Source: Lachnospiraceae bacterium (GTDB lineage: Bacteria; Bacillota; Clostridia; Lachnospirales; Lachnospiraceae). Taken from it: a stretch of 64,000 bases of DNA. Below the pieces are notes generated by a model, which saw only the letters and a list, made by a program, of their open reading frames with translations, was not told the origin of the DNA and searched no databases. The position numbers and the translations under genes are program-made. The DNA lies in NCBI GenBank assembly GCA_015057025.1, contig SVFD01000005.1:160140-224139 (forward strand), given 5' to 3'. Shown one piece after another: positions 10,813 to 19,181 of the stretch; positions within the stretch are counted from its first letter, which is position 1, and every line of letters starts with the position of its first letter.

Positions 10813-11463
10813 ATGAAACAAAAGGAAAGAATCCAGGCGATTTTGGACCGTCTGGATGAAGAATACGGAACTGAATACAGATGTTACTTAGACCATGAGA
10901 ATGCCTGGCAACTTTTGATTGCCACGATTTTAAGTGCCCAGTGCACCGATGCCAGAGTAAACATCGTGACGAAGGACTTATTTAAGAAGTATCCGAATGT
11001 TGAGGCTTTTGCAAATGCAGAGGTAAAAGAATTGGAGAAGGATATACATTCCACGGGCTTTTATCATAATAAGGCTGTAAATATTATTGGTTGCTGTAGA
11101 AGGCTTATAGAAGTTCACGGTGGGGAAGTGCCTTCGAGTCTGGAAGAATTGACTGCTCTGCCCGGTGTGGGAAGAAAGACAGCAAATGTAATCCGAGGAA
11201 ATATTTATAATGAACCCAGCGTGGTAGTGGACACTCATGTAAAAAGAATCAGTAAGAAGCTGGGTATCACCAAAGAAGAAGATCCCACGAAAGTTGAATT
11301 CGATTTGATGAAAAAACTTCCGAAGGATCATTGGATTCTTTATAACATACACATTATTCAATTGGGAAGAACGATTTGTAAGGCACCTAATCCAAAATGT
11401 CAAGAATGCTTTCTTCGGGATTTGTGTCCTCAGGGCGCATCTCTTTTAAAAAACGCAAAATAG
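10813..11463 (+). CDS. nth: Endonuclease III (DNA glycosylase/AP lyase)
   Basis: The 216-residue protein has the family signatures: LSAQCTDARVN, the helix-hairpin-helix LPGVGRKTANV with catalytic Lys122, VDTHVKRISKKLG with catalytic Asp140, and a C-terminal [4Fe-4S] cluster motif C-x6-C-x2-C-x5-C. It removes oxidised pyrimidines in base excision repair. GAAAGAAGGAAC precedes the ATG. Its 3' end overlaps the converging membrane-anchored gene by 77 bp. Confidence 0.97.
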   Translation: MKQKERIQAILDRLDEEYGTEYRCYLDHENAWQLLIATILSAQCTDARVNIVTKDLFKKYPNVEAFANAEVKELEKDIHSTGFYHNKAVNIIGCCRRLIEVHGGEVPSSLEELTALPGVGRKTANVIRGNIYNEPSVVVDTHVKRISKKLGITKEEDPTKVEFDLMKKLPKDHWILYNIHIIQLGRTICKAPNPKCQECFLRDLCPQGASLLKNAK

Positions 11464-12037
11464 GTGGTTTGGTCAGGCCCGGTAAGAGACTTGCAGCACT
11501 GATTAAATAGTCTAATTTTGTTTCCTCGCCACTATCACAATAGATTTTGGCAAGCATTTTATAAGTACTGATATTATCGCTTTGAATGGAAACGGCAAAT
11601 TCCAGCAACATGCGGGTGGTTTCCATATTACCTTTGTCAAGGTGATATTCACTTAATGTTTGTAAAATACGAAGCAGGGTAATGTAATTCTGGTCATATT
11701 CCGATAAAGTATCCAGATTGGCAGCGCCATACTTTAACTTCAAATCCGTGTTGGAAATATGGGAGAGGTTAACGATTCGACTCTCTTTTAGATGCTCAAG
11801 CAATCTGGCACAATCTTCTAAATGTGCAGGTACGGGTGAAGGGATGGCTTTATAAACGGTTTCGGGAATTTCGATGTAATTCAAACCATCTAAAGATTTG
11901 GCTCTTGTATTATTGGCTTTATTTTCCTTCTCCCAGAAACTGTCTAATATTTTTTTGTTTTTTTTGTTATATTTGCGTATTTCGTATGCCAGCCAGATAC
12001 AGAATACAATAATACTTGCCAAAACAGCAATCTTCAT
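11387..12037 (-). CDS. Membrane-anchored helical (TPR-like) protein, unknown function
   Basis: A 216-residue protein with one N-terminal membrane helix (MKIAVLASIIVFCIWLAYEI), a Lys-rich linker, and a helical domain with tetratricopeptide-like features (YHLDKGNMETTRMLLEFAV, then STYKMLAKIYCDSGEETKL). The start at 12037 is preferred over an upstream ATG because AAAGGAT lies just before it. The end of the gene overlaps nth by 77 bp in the opposite direction, an unusually long convergent overlap. Probably a scaffold; no partner is evident. Confidence 0.75.
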   Translation of the reverse strand: MKIAVLASIIVFCIWLAYEIRKYNKKNKKILDSFWEKENKANNTRAKSLDGLNYIEIPETVYKAIPSPVPAHLEDCARLLEHLKESRIVNLSHISNTDLKLKYGAANLDTLSEYDQNYITLLRILQTLSEYHLDKGNMETTRMLLEFAVSIQSDNISTYKMLAKIYCDSGEETKLDYLISAASLLPGLTKPPILRFLKEMRPEDTNPEESILDILD

Positions 12038-12142
12038 ATATAATATCCTTTCAGTATGATGATTAGCGTGGGGGAGTGTCTCTATTAACAGACAAGCCTC
12101 ATTAACCATAAATTAAGATTTATCGGATAGGAGGGTTTCGTT

Positions 12143-12247
12143 ATGATGAATCTTCACAGTAAAAAAGCAAAGAAAATTATTTCTTCCGTAATTATTATTA
12201 TTCTGGTAATTGCTATGGTTGTGCCTGTATTGGCATATGCAATATAA
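12143..12247 (+). CDS. Small single-helix membrane peptide (34 aa)
   Basis: A 34-residue ORF starting at the ATG at 12143, with GGAGGG 8 bases upstream. It has a basic N-terminus (HSKKAKKI) followed by a continuous hydrophobic helix (SSVIIIILVIAMVVPVLAYAI) and ends immediately after. This is the form of many small clostridial membrane proteins; it also resembles a signal peptide with no cargo. It lies between the divergent membrane-anchored gene and the VanW gene. Confidence 0.65.
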   Translation: MMNLHSKKAKKIISSVIIIILVIAMVVPVLAYAI

Positions 12248-12364
12248 AATAATATAAACGTGGGAGAAACCCTACATACTTAGTATAAAGTAAATTGAGT
12301 TATTTTTCAATAAAAACGGGTTACAGCGAAGGTATATGGTGTAGGCAGAGAAAGAAAGGGAACT

Positions 12365-13849
12365 ATGAAAAAAATTGTTAAGTTCGTAAGTGTTACGTTG
12401 ATGACATTGCTTTTGGTTTGCGGAAGCTCATTTTTAATCAATGCAGAAGAAACACCACAAATGAAGACAGGTATTTTTATCGAGGATATTGATATTTCCG
12501 GTATGACAGCAGAAGAAGCTACAGCAGCAGTAGAAGACTATATTACGGAAATGCAGGATATGCCCGTTATTCTTCGCGCGGCTCAGGGAAATGAAATAGA
12601 AGTCTGTGCTTCAGATTTTGGCATGGAATGGAGTAATCCCGAAATTATTGATGAAGCAATTTCTTTGGGTAAAAGCGGCAATATGATTGCCCGTTATAAA
12701 GAATTAAAAGATTTGGAAACCAATGGAGTAACCTATAATTTAGAATACTCCTTTGATGATACGATGGTAGCTCAGGTAATTCAGGAAAAGTGTGCGGAGT
12801 TTGATCAGCATGCCCAGAATGCAACCATGGAACGTGTAAATGGTGAGTTTGTGATTCATGAAGAAATAGCCGGTGCCATTGTGGATGAGGCAGCTTCTGT
12901 TGAAGCAATTAAAACTGCTCTTTCCTCCGGCGAAAATATGACAGAGGAAGGCGTTGTTATTGAGCTTGTAGCTAAGGTGGAGGAACCTGTCGGTACAGCA
13001 GAAGATTTAGCACAGGTAAAGGATTTGTTAGGAACTTTTACCACAAGCTATTCATCTTCGGGAACCGCAAGAAGTGCTAACGTAGCAAACGGAGCGTCAT
13101 TAATCAACGGTTCTGTAATTTATCCCGGCGAGGAATATTCATTCTATGACAATGTAAAACCTTTTACCTATGATAATGGTTATTATATGGCAGGTTCATA
13201 TTTAAGCGGTATGGTTGTAGACAGTATGGGCGGCGGTATCTGCCAGGTATCTACAACTCTTTACAACGCAGTGCTTATGGCAGAACTGGAAGTTACAGAG
13301 AGACACAATCATTCCATGATTGTTACTTATACGCAGGTTTCAGGAGATGCGGCAATTTCGGAATCTGCAGGTAAGGATTTTAGATTTGTAAATAATACAG
13401 GTGCCCCTATTTATATTGAGGGTATTACAACAGATGAAAAGAAGATTACATTTAATATTTACGGTGTGGAAACAAGGGATGAAAACCGCACTATTGCATA
13501 TGAAAACGTAATTTTGGAAGTTATTCAGCCGGATTATGAGAAGATTATTGCAGATGCAGGTCAGGGTGTTGGATATGTGAAAGTACAGTCTGCTCATGTT
13601 GGCTACAAAGCGCAGTTATGGAAAGTCGTATATGTGGATGGAGTAGAAGTTTCCAGAGAGCAGGTTAATTCCAGTTCATATTCCATGTCACCGCGAACGG
13701 CTGTAGTTGGTATTAATACGGCTAACCCGCAACGGCAGGAAGAAATTCTCGCGGCTATCGGTACCGGTAGCATAGATCATGTAAAAGGTGTGGCGGCACA
13801 GCTCTATGCTCAGGAAGTAGCAGAGGCAGCGGCAGCAGCACCGCAGTAA
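12365..13849 (+). CDS. Secreted VanW-family protein
   Basis: A 494-residue protein with an N-terminal signal/anchor (KFVSVTLMTLLLVCGSSFLI), a YoaR-type putative peptidoglycan-binding region (~residues 30-210) and a VanW domain (~225-350: ARSANVANGASLINGSVIYPGEEYS, MGGGICQVSTTLYNAVL, RHNHSMIVTY). VanW proteins occur at the cell wall and near glycopeptide-resistance loci; their biochemical role is not settled. The tail is Ala-rich (AAAAPQ). An AAAGAAAGGGAA site precedes the ATG. No resistance genes are nearby, so this looks like a housekeeping envelope copy. Confidence 0.88.
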   Translation: MKKIVKFVSVTLMTLLLVCGSSFLINAEETPQMKTGIFIEDIDISGMTAEEATAAVEDYITEMQDMPVILRAAQGNEIEVCASDFGMEWSNPEIIDEAISLGKSGNMIARYKELKDLETNGVTYNLEYSFDDTMVAQVIQEKCAEFDQHAQNATMERVNGEFVIHEEIAGAIVDEAASVEAIKTALSSGENMTEEGVVIELVAKVEEPVGTAEDLAQVKDLLGTFTTSYSSSGTARSANVANGASLINGSVIYPGEEYSFYDNVKPFTYDNGYYMAGSYLSGMVVDSMGGGICQVSTTLYNAVLMAELEVTERHNHSMIVTYTQVSGDAAISESAGKDFRFVNNTGAPIYIEGITTDEKKITFNIYGVETRDENRTIAYENVILEVIQPDYEKIIADAGQGVGYVKVQSAHVGYKAQLWKVVYVDGVEVSREQVNSSSYSMSPRTAVVGINTANPQRQEEILAAIGTGSIDHVKGVAAQLYAQEVAEAAAAAPQ

Positions 13850-13878
13850 ATCGAATCTACTGAAACGGAATCAATACT

Positions 13879-14862
13879 ATGAAAGTTGGAAAAGTATCTG
13901 AGAATGTTTTAAAAAGAACCATTCTGAAAGGTATAAAGAATACAAGAGAAGAAGTAATTATCGGCGCAGCTCTAGGGGAGGACTGCGCCGTTTTGGAGTT
14001 AAAAGAGGATGAAGTTTATGTAACGACTACCGACCCGATTACAGGAACTATAACAGATATAGGACGTCTGGCGGTACATGTGGCGGTTAATGATTTGGCA
14101 GCTGAAGGGGCGGAACCGATTGGACTGTTGTGTACAGCACTTTTGCCGGAAAATTTCAAGGAATCCCGATTAAAAATCATTATGGAGCAGTATAAGGAAA
14201 CCTGTGCTTCTTTAGGAATTCAGCCTTTGGGAGGGCACACTGAGCTTACAACAGCAGTAAACAGGCCTGTACTTAATGTAACAGGCATTGGTAAAGCCAA
14301 GAAAAACAGATTAACTCCTACAAATAATGCTAAGCCCGGTATGGACATTATCGTAACAAAATGGGTAGGTCTGGAAGGAACGTCTATTTTAGCAAAAGAA
14401 AAGGAAGAGGAACTTTTAACCAGATATCCCCGTGCCATAGTAGAGGAAGCAAAGAAATTTGATATATTTTTATCCGTATTGCCGGAGGCAAGAATTGCGG
14501 TTGCCAATGGCGCTGTGGCAATGCATGATATCACGGAGGGCGGAGTTTTCGGAGCACTTTGGGAATTAGCACAGAGTGCCGGAGTCGGTATAGAAGTGGA
14601 TTTAAAGAAAATTCCCATAAGACAGGAAACTGTAGAAGTTTGCGAGTTTTTTGACTTAAATCCTTATTGTTTGATTTCCTCAGGATCTATGTTAATTGTC
14701 GCCGGGAACGGTTACGACTGTGTGAAGGCATTGGAAGAAAAAGGCATTCCTGCGGTGGTAATCGGTAAAACAACGGATAATAACGACAAGGTGGTTTTAA
14801 ATGAAGGTGAAAAACGCTTCCTTGAGGCCCCGAAATCGGATGAACTGTATAAGGTATTGTAA
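13879..14862 (+). CDS. AIR-synthase-related (PurM/HypE-like) protein
   Basis: A 327-residue ATP-binding protein of the PurM/HypE/SelD superfamily. The N-terminal AIRS domain carries GAALGEDCAVLEL and TTTDPITGT, the conserved acid/threonine segments, with HVAVNDLAAEGAEP and GGHTELT. The C-terminal domain has HDITEGGVFGALWELA. It is not PurM itself and no hydrogenase genes are nearby, so a HypE role is unlikely. It lies 29 bp after the VanW gene, possibly in the same transcript. Substrate unknown. Confidence 0.85.
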   Translation: MKVGKVSENVLKRTILKGIKNTREEVIIGAALGEDCAVLELKEDEVYVTTTDPITGTITDIGRLAVHVAVNDLAAEGAEPIGLLCTALLPENFKESRLKIIMEQYKETCASLGIQPLGGHTELTTAVNRPVLNVTGIGKAKKNRLTPTNNAKPGMDIIVTKWVGLEGTSILAKEKEEELLTRYPRAIVEEAKKFDIFLSVLPEARIAVANGAVAMHDITEGGVFGALWELAQSAGVGIEVDLKKIPIRQETVEVCEFFDLNPYCLISSGSMLIVAGNGYDCVKALEEKGIPAVVIGKTTDNNDKVVLNEGEKRFLEAPKSDELYKVL

Positions 14863-14906
14863 TGATTTTATTTATAAATACAAAAGTATGTAAAGCGACT
14901 TTTATA

Positions 14907-14935
14907 TTGTGTTAACAAGGTAAAATCGTTATAAT
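14907..14935 (+). promoter_or_regulatory. Promoter of the Lrp/aminotransferase operon
   Basis: TTGTGT at 14907-14912, a 17-bp spacer and a perfect TATAAT at 14930-14935, about 65 bp before the Lrp-family start. Confidence 0.65.
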
Positions 14936-15001
14936 ATAATTTGGAAATTAGTATATTTGATAATAAAATAGAGATTTTATAATCTTAGATTGGAGATAAA
15001 T

Positions 15002-15478
15002 ATGCGTGAACAGATTTTAAAAATGATTGAAAAAAACAGCAGAATCGACTTAAAAGAGCTTGCCATCATGCTTGGAATGAGCGAAGTGGATTTGATGAAT
15101 GAAATCGCCAGAATGGAAGAAGAGAAGATTATCTGCGGATATCATACTTTAATTGATTGGGAAAAGACCTCCGTAGAGAAGGTAAGTGCTTTGATTGAAG
15201 TACGTGTGACCCCCCAGAGAGGTCAGGGCTTTGACCATATTGCGGAGAGAATTTATAACTATCCTGAAGTAAATGCGGTATATCTTTTATCAGGAGCTTA
15301 TGACTTATTGATTACTTTGGAAGGCAAGTCCTTGAAGGAAGTATCAAGCTTTGTATCCGATAAGCTTTCTACTTTAGACAGTGTATTAAGTACCGCCACT
15401 CATTTTATTTTAAAGAAATACAAAGACCATGGCACTATTATGGCAAATAACGATGAAAGGTTAAAAATGACACCATGA
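15002..15478 (+). CDS. Lrp/AsnC-family transcriptional regulator
   Basis: The 158-residue protein has an N-terminal winged helix (~1-50, SRIDLKELAIMLGMSEVDLMNEIARMEEEKII) and a C-terminal RAM ligand-binding/assembly domain (~60-145, ALIEVRV...YPEVNAVYLLSGAYDLLI). Such proteins sense amino acids and regulate their metabolism. The ATG at 15002 follows GGAG; a TTG at 14990 is in frame but poorly placed. The stop overlaps the aminotransferase start (ATGA), so the two proteins are co-translated and probably share an amino-acid signal. Confidence 0.92.
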   Translation: MREQILKMIEKNSRIDLKELAIMLGMSEVDLMNEIARMEEEKIICGYHTLIDWEKTSVEKVSALIEVRVTPQRGQGFDHIAERIYNYPEVNAVYLLSGAYDLLITLEGKSLKEVSSFVSDKLSTLDSVLSTATHFILKKYKDHGTIMANNDERLKMTP

Positions 15479-16647
15479 GAAATCCGCTTTCAGACAAAAT
15501 TGTCGATGTAAAACCTTCGGGCATCCGTAAGTTTTTTGACATCGTAAGTGAAATGCCGGATGCAATTTCCTTAGGTGTTGGTGAGCCCGATTTTGATACA
15601 CCCTGGCACATTCGTGACGAGGGTATCTACTCCCTTGAAAAGGGTAAAACCTTTTATACCTCAAACGCAGGTTTAAAAGAATTAAGATGCGAAATTCGTA
15701 ATTACATCCAGCGTAAGCAGGGTATTACATATGATCCCATTAATGAAATTCTTGTAACCGTAGGCGGTTCTGAAGCAATTGATATTGCCCTTCGTTGTAT
15801 GGTAAACCCCGGAGACGAGGTTATTATTCCACAGCCCTGCTACGTATCTTACGAGCCTTGTGCGGTTATGGCGGATGCAGTGCCTGTCATTATTGATTTA
15901 AAGCATGAGAATGAATTCCGCTTAACGGCAGAAGAGTTAGAGGCTGCCATTACGGATAAAACTAAAATCTTAATCCTTGCATTCCCCAACAATCCTACCG
16001 GAGCCATTATGGAAAAGAAGGATTTGGAAGCAATTGCAGAAGTAATCATTAAGCATGATCTTTATGTTATTTCTGATGAAATTTATTCGGAATTAAGCTA
16101 TAATGAGGCCCATGTATCTATTGCAACCTTACCGGGCATGAAAGAAAGAACTATTATGATTAATGGTTTTTCTAAGGCATATGCAATGACAGGTTGGCGT
16201 TTGGGTTATGCCTGTGGTCCCGAGCTTATCATGAAGCAGATGACCAAGCTTCATCAGTTTGCAATTATGTGTGCCCCCACTACCAGTCAGTATGCTGCAG
16301 TGGAAGCTTTAAAGCATGGTGACGGGGATGTGACTGAAATGCGTGAATCATATAACCAGCGTCGCCGCTTCTTAATGTATCAGTTTAGAGAGATGGGACT
16401 TGAGTGTTTTGAACCGTATGGCGCATTTTACGTATTCCCTTGCATTAAGGAATTTGGTATGACCAGTGAAGAGTTCGCAATGCGATTCCTTGAGGAAGAA
16501 AAGGTTGCGGTTGTACCCGGAACGGCGTTTGGAGATTGCGGCGAAGGATTTTTAAGAATTTCCTACGCATATTCCATCGATGACTTAAAAGTTGCGTTAA
16601 ACAGAATGAAGAGATTTATTGCGCATCTGCGAGAAGAACAGAATTAA
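15475..16647 (+). CDS. PLP-dependent class I aminotransferase
   Basis: A 390-residue fold-type I aminotransferase. It shows SLGVGEPDFDTP near the start, AFPNNPTGAIM, SDEIYSELSY and the PLP lysine in NGFSKAYAMTGWRLGY, and ends with the R-containing FLRISYAYS segment. It transfers amino groups between an amino acid and a 2-oxo acid; aspartate, alanine and aromatic specificities cannot be separated by eye. It overlaps the Lrp-family regulator by four bases and ends at a strong terminator. Confidence 0.93.
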   Translation: MRNPLSDKIVDVKPSGIRKFFDIVSEMPDAISLGVGEPDFDTPWHIRDEGIYSLEKGKTFYTSNAGLKELRCEIRNYIQRKQGITYDPINEILVTVGGSEAIDIALRCMVNPGDEVIIPQPCYVSYEPCAVMADAVPVIIDLKHENEFRLTAEELEAAITDKTKILILAFPNNPTGAIMEKKDLEAIAEVIIKHDLYVISDEIYSELSYNEAHVSIATLPGMKERTIMINGFSKAYAMTGWRLGYACGPELIMKQMTKLHQFAIMCAPTTSQYAAVEALKHGDGDVTEMRESYNQRRRFLMYQFREMGLECFEPYGAFYVFPCIKEFGMTSEEFAMRFLEEEKVAVVPGTAFGDCGEGFLRISYAYSIDDLKVALNRMKRFIAHLREEQN

Positions 16648-16660
16648 TTAAAAAGATAAG

Positions 16661-16696
16661 CGGCACTTTTGTCCGATGGATAAAAGTGCTGTTTTT
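16661..16696 (+). terminator. Intrinsic terminator after aminotransferase
   Basis: CGGCACTTTT / AAAAGTGCTG around an 11-base loop, followed by TTTTT. One G-U pair in the stem. Confidence 0.88.
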
Positions 16697-16710
16697 GACG
16701 GAGGAAAAGT

Positions 16711-17202
16711 ATGCACATTGTTTTATATCAGCCTGAGATTGCAGGAAATACAGGGAATATCGGAAGGACTTGTGTGGCAACCAATACAGTACTTCATTTG
16801 ATTGAACCCTTAGGATTCCGCCTGAATGAAAAAGAAATCAAGCGCGCCGGAATGGATTACTGGGAGCATTTGGATGTTAGAAGATATATTAATTTTGAGG
16901 AATTTTTAGAGAAGAATCCCAATGCTAAAATTTATATGGCAACAACCAAGGCACACAATTGTTATACAGATGTAGAATACGGTCCCGACGATTATATTAT
17001 GTTTGGAAAGGAAAGTGCCGGCATACCGGAAGAAATTCTTGTGGATTATGAGGATACTTGTATCCGTATTCCCATGCTTGAAAAGATTCGTTCTTTGAAT
17101 TTATCCAACTCGGTAAGTATTGTGCTTTATGAAGCTCTGCGCCAGAATAATTTTGCCCAGATGCAGATGGAGGGCGAATTGCACAGGCTTAGCTGGAAGT
17201 AG
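16711..17202 (+). CDS. trmL: tRNA (cytidine/uridine-34 2'-O)-methyltransferase
   Basis: A 163-residue minimal SPOUT methyltransferase. It carries QPEIAGNTGNIGRTC, the YMATTKAHNCY segment, FGKESAGIPEEIL and LSNSVSIVLYEALRQ, the three knotted-core motifs. The length matches TrmL, which methylates the wobble ribose of tRNA-Leu species. GACGGAGGAAAA precedes the ATG. It lies just after a terminator, so it needs its own promoter or readthrough. Confidence 0.93.
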   Translation: MHIVLYQPEIAGNTGNIGRTCVATNTVLHLIEPLGFRLNEKEIKRAGMDYWEHLDVRRYINFEEFLEKNPNAKIYMATTKAHNCYTDVEYGPDDYIMFGKESAGIPEEILVDYEDTCIRIPMLEKIRSLNLSNSVSIVLYEALRQNNFAQMQMEGELHRLSWK

Positions 17203-17261
17203 AAGTGATAGTCATACTCTCAGACAGGTGATTTTAGAATTTTTGAAATAAAAATAAATGA

Positions 17262-17317
17262 AATAATAAAGAGCAGATTGATAGAAATAACTTTATCATA
17301 TCTGCTCTTTTTATTAT
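17262..17317. terminator. Bidirectional terminator
   Basis: AATAATAAAGAGCAGA pairs with TCTGCTCTTTTTATTAT across a partly paired loop, between trmL and the converging XRE gene. Confidence 0.88.
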
Positions 17318-17378
17318 CTATATCGTATATAAAAGGAACTTGCTTCGCAATCCTTTTATCTTATATGAATGATGTGAT

Positions 17379-17642
17379 TTAAGATGTTTTATCGGATTTT
17401 TCAAGATAGCTTTGGGCAATCTCCTGTGATAAAGAGAAGTTAGATTCTTTCTTGTATTCTGCAATGTCTTCCAAGCGACAATCCAGAATTTCACACAACT
17501 GATTCAGAGTATATGTGTTTACATTACCGTTCTTACGTAAGCGGTCCAACTGACCGGTACTGATATTATAATCTTTGATTAATTTGTACTGGGAAATACC
17601 CCGCTCTTTGAGGGTAGTCCAAAGTCGGTCATAAACGATCAT
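17379..17642 (-). CDS. XRE-family transcriptional regulator
   Basis: An 87-residue protein that is almost entirely a Cro/CI-type helix-turn-helix: WTTLKERGISQYKLIKDYNISTGQLDRLRKNGNVNTYTLNQLCEILDCRLEDI. GGAGAA lies before the minus-strand ATG. It is divergent from the lipoprotein operon, whose promoter carries an 18-bp perfect palindrome in its spacer (17777-17794). The simplest reading is that it represses that operon and perhaps itself. Confidence 0.9.
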   Translation of the reverse strand: MIVYDRLWTTLKERGISQYKLIKDYNISTGQLDRLRKNGNVNTYTLNQLCEILDCRLEDIAEYKKESNFSLSQEIAQSYLEKSDKTS

Positions 17643-17769
17643 ATATCATCTTCTCCATTTGATAGGTTATTAAGACAAAAGTTACAGAAAATTGAAAATA
17701 AATGACATGTTAATGCTTCATAATCTTTGTATAGATTATATACATATATGGTAAAAATTAGTCTGTTCA

Positions 17770-17798
17770 TTGACAATAGCCCGTAAACGGGCTATAAT
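17770..17798 (+). promoter_or_regulatory. Promoter of lipoprotein operon with palindromic operator in the spacer
   Basis: A perfect TTGACA (17770-17775), 17-bp spacer and TATAAT (17793-17798). The spacer is almost wholly an 18-bp perfect palindrome, TAGCCCGT-AA-ACGGGCTA (17777-17794), GC-rich in an AT-rich region. A repressor bound there would block RNA polymerase. The divergent XRE protein is the obvious candidate. Confidence 0.85.
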
Positions 17799-17864
17799 GT
17801 GAAAATAATTGCTGTAAATCTATAGAATTTTATATATCCATTTACAAAAACGGAGGATTAAAAA

Positions 17865-18482
17865 ATGAAAAATAAAGCAGTAAAAAAAGTAATTTTTGAA
17901 TTAGTTGCGGGAGTGTTGTTAGTGGTTGGTTTGACAGGGTGTAAGGAAGCAGAAGGAACAACACCGGAAGCAACAAGTTCTGAGGTGGTTTCTGAAGTGG
18001 AATCGGAAGTGATTTCAGAAAAAGTATCAGAGGATGTGTCAGAAGAAGTGGTTTCGGAAGAAGTATCGGAAGAAGTAAGCGAAATGCCCGAAATAGTGGA
18101 TGGGGTGCAGGTGGTATATTATGATACGTGGGAAGAATTGTATGAGTATGTCAGCACAATTGATGAAACTGTAATAGTGATGTTTTCTTTTAATCATTCT
18201 GAAAAAGGACAACCTATATTGTATAATGGAGCACATTGTACAATTGAAGAAGATTTCTCAATAATTGTAAAATCTCCTAAAACAATAACTAGTATAACTT
18301 CTGAAAAAGGAAGTGTATTAGTTGCTGATTATGACTATGAGGGGGAACATCTGTGGGATGTTGGACTTTACGAGGTAGGAACTGATATTGAAGTGCCTCT
18401 TGTAATAACCTATGAAGATGGTACAGAAGAAACTTTTATTGTATATATTACTAAGGATTGGAAATATCCGTGGGAAGAGTAA
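17865..18482 (+). CDS. Lipoprotein with Ser/Glu/Val-repeat linker, paralogue 1
   Basis: A 205-residue lipoprotein. A type II signal peptide ends in LTGC (cysteine ~27), followed by an acidic low-complexity linker of repeated VSE/SEEV units (~residues 38-75) and a ~125-residue C-terminal domain that ends with the segment TYEDGTEETFIVYITKDW. The C-terminal domain looks beta-rich. CGGAGGA precedes the ATG. It is first of three tandem paralogues behind one promoter. The repeated linker suggests a wall-spanning stalk. Function unknown. Confidence 0.85.
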   Translation: MKNKAVKKVIFELVAGVLLVVGLTGCKEAEGTTPEATSSEVVSEVESEVISEKVSEDVSEEVVSEEVSEEVSEMPEIVDGVQVVYYDTWEELYEYVSTIDETVIVMFSFNHSEKGQPILYNGAHCTIEEDFSIIVKSPKTITSITSEKGSVLVADYDYEGEHLWDVGLYEVGTDIEVPLVITYEDGTEETFIVYITKDWKYPWEE

Positions 18483-18535
18483 ATAATTCTTCAAATAAAA
18501 TAAAGATAATCCATAGGAAGAAAAGGAGTTTTACA

Positions 18536-19144
18536 ATGCAAAAAAGATTGATAAGTAAGGCATTTATAATAATAACATGCTTTAGTTTATTATTAATAGG
18601 TTGTAAGGAAACAGAAGGAACAACACCGGAAGCGTCAAGTTCTGAGGTGGTTTCTGAAGTAGAATTGGAAGAAGTTTCAGAAGAAGTAACAGAGGATGTG
18701 TCTGAAGAAGTGATTTCGGAGGAAGTAGAGGAAGAAGTAAGCGAAATGCCCGAAATAGTGGATGGGGTGCAAATTGTATATTATGAAACCTATGAAGATA
18801 TGAGTAAAGAATTAGAAACTTTAGAGAAACCTGCAGTAGTGGCATATTCATTTTATACACCTGAAAAAGGACAAGCAATAATGTATGATGGTGCATATTA
18901 TACGATCGAACAGGATTTTGCAACGATTGTAAGATGTCCTAATACAATAAAGAAAGTTAATTCTACAGAAGAATATGTACATATTTTAGATTATGATTAT
19001 GAAGGTACTCATGAATGGGCTATTACAATATATACTACAGGAACTGATATTGAAGTACCTCTTACAATAACGTACGAAGATGGTACAGAAGAAAGCTTGA
19101 CAGTATATATTACTAAAGATTGGAATTATAGTTGGGGTGAATAA
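18536..19144 (+). CDS. Lipoprotein with Ser/Glu/Val-repeat linker, paralogue 2
   Basis: A 202-residue paralogue of the preceding gene: lipobox LIGC, the acidic VSEE linker, the shared phrase SEMPEIVDGVQ, and the C-terminal segment TYEDGTEESLTVYITKDW. The ATG at 18536 was chosen because GAAAAGGAG lies 8 bases upstream. The 50 bp before this start is nearly identical to the 50 bp before the third copy, so copies 2 and 3 share a duplicated boundary. Function unknown. Confidence 0.85.
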   Translation: MQKRLISKAFIIITCFSLLLIGCKETEGTTPEASSSEVVSEVELEEVSEEVTEDVSEEVISEEVEEEVSEMPEIVDGVQIVYYETYEDMSKELETLEKPAVVAYSFYTPEKGQAIMYDGAYYTIEQDFATIVRCPNTIKKVNSTEEYVHILDYDYEGTHEWAITIYTTGTDIEVPLTITYEDGTEESLTVYITKDWNYSWGE

Positions 19145-19181
19145 AATAAAGATAATTCATAGGAAGAAAAGGAGTTTTATA

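Noticed and set aside
10622..10816. 64-residue ORF on the plus strand after the radical SAM gene
   Set aside because: It lies inside the dispersed inverted-repeat element, has no ribosome site, and its frame is not kept in copy 2 of the element.
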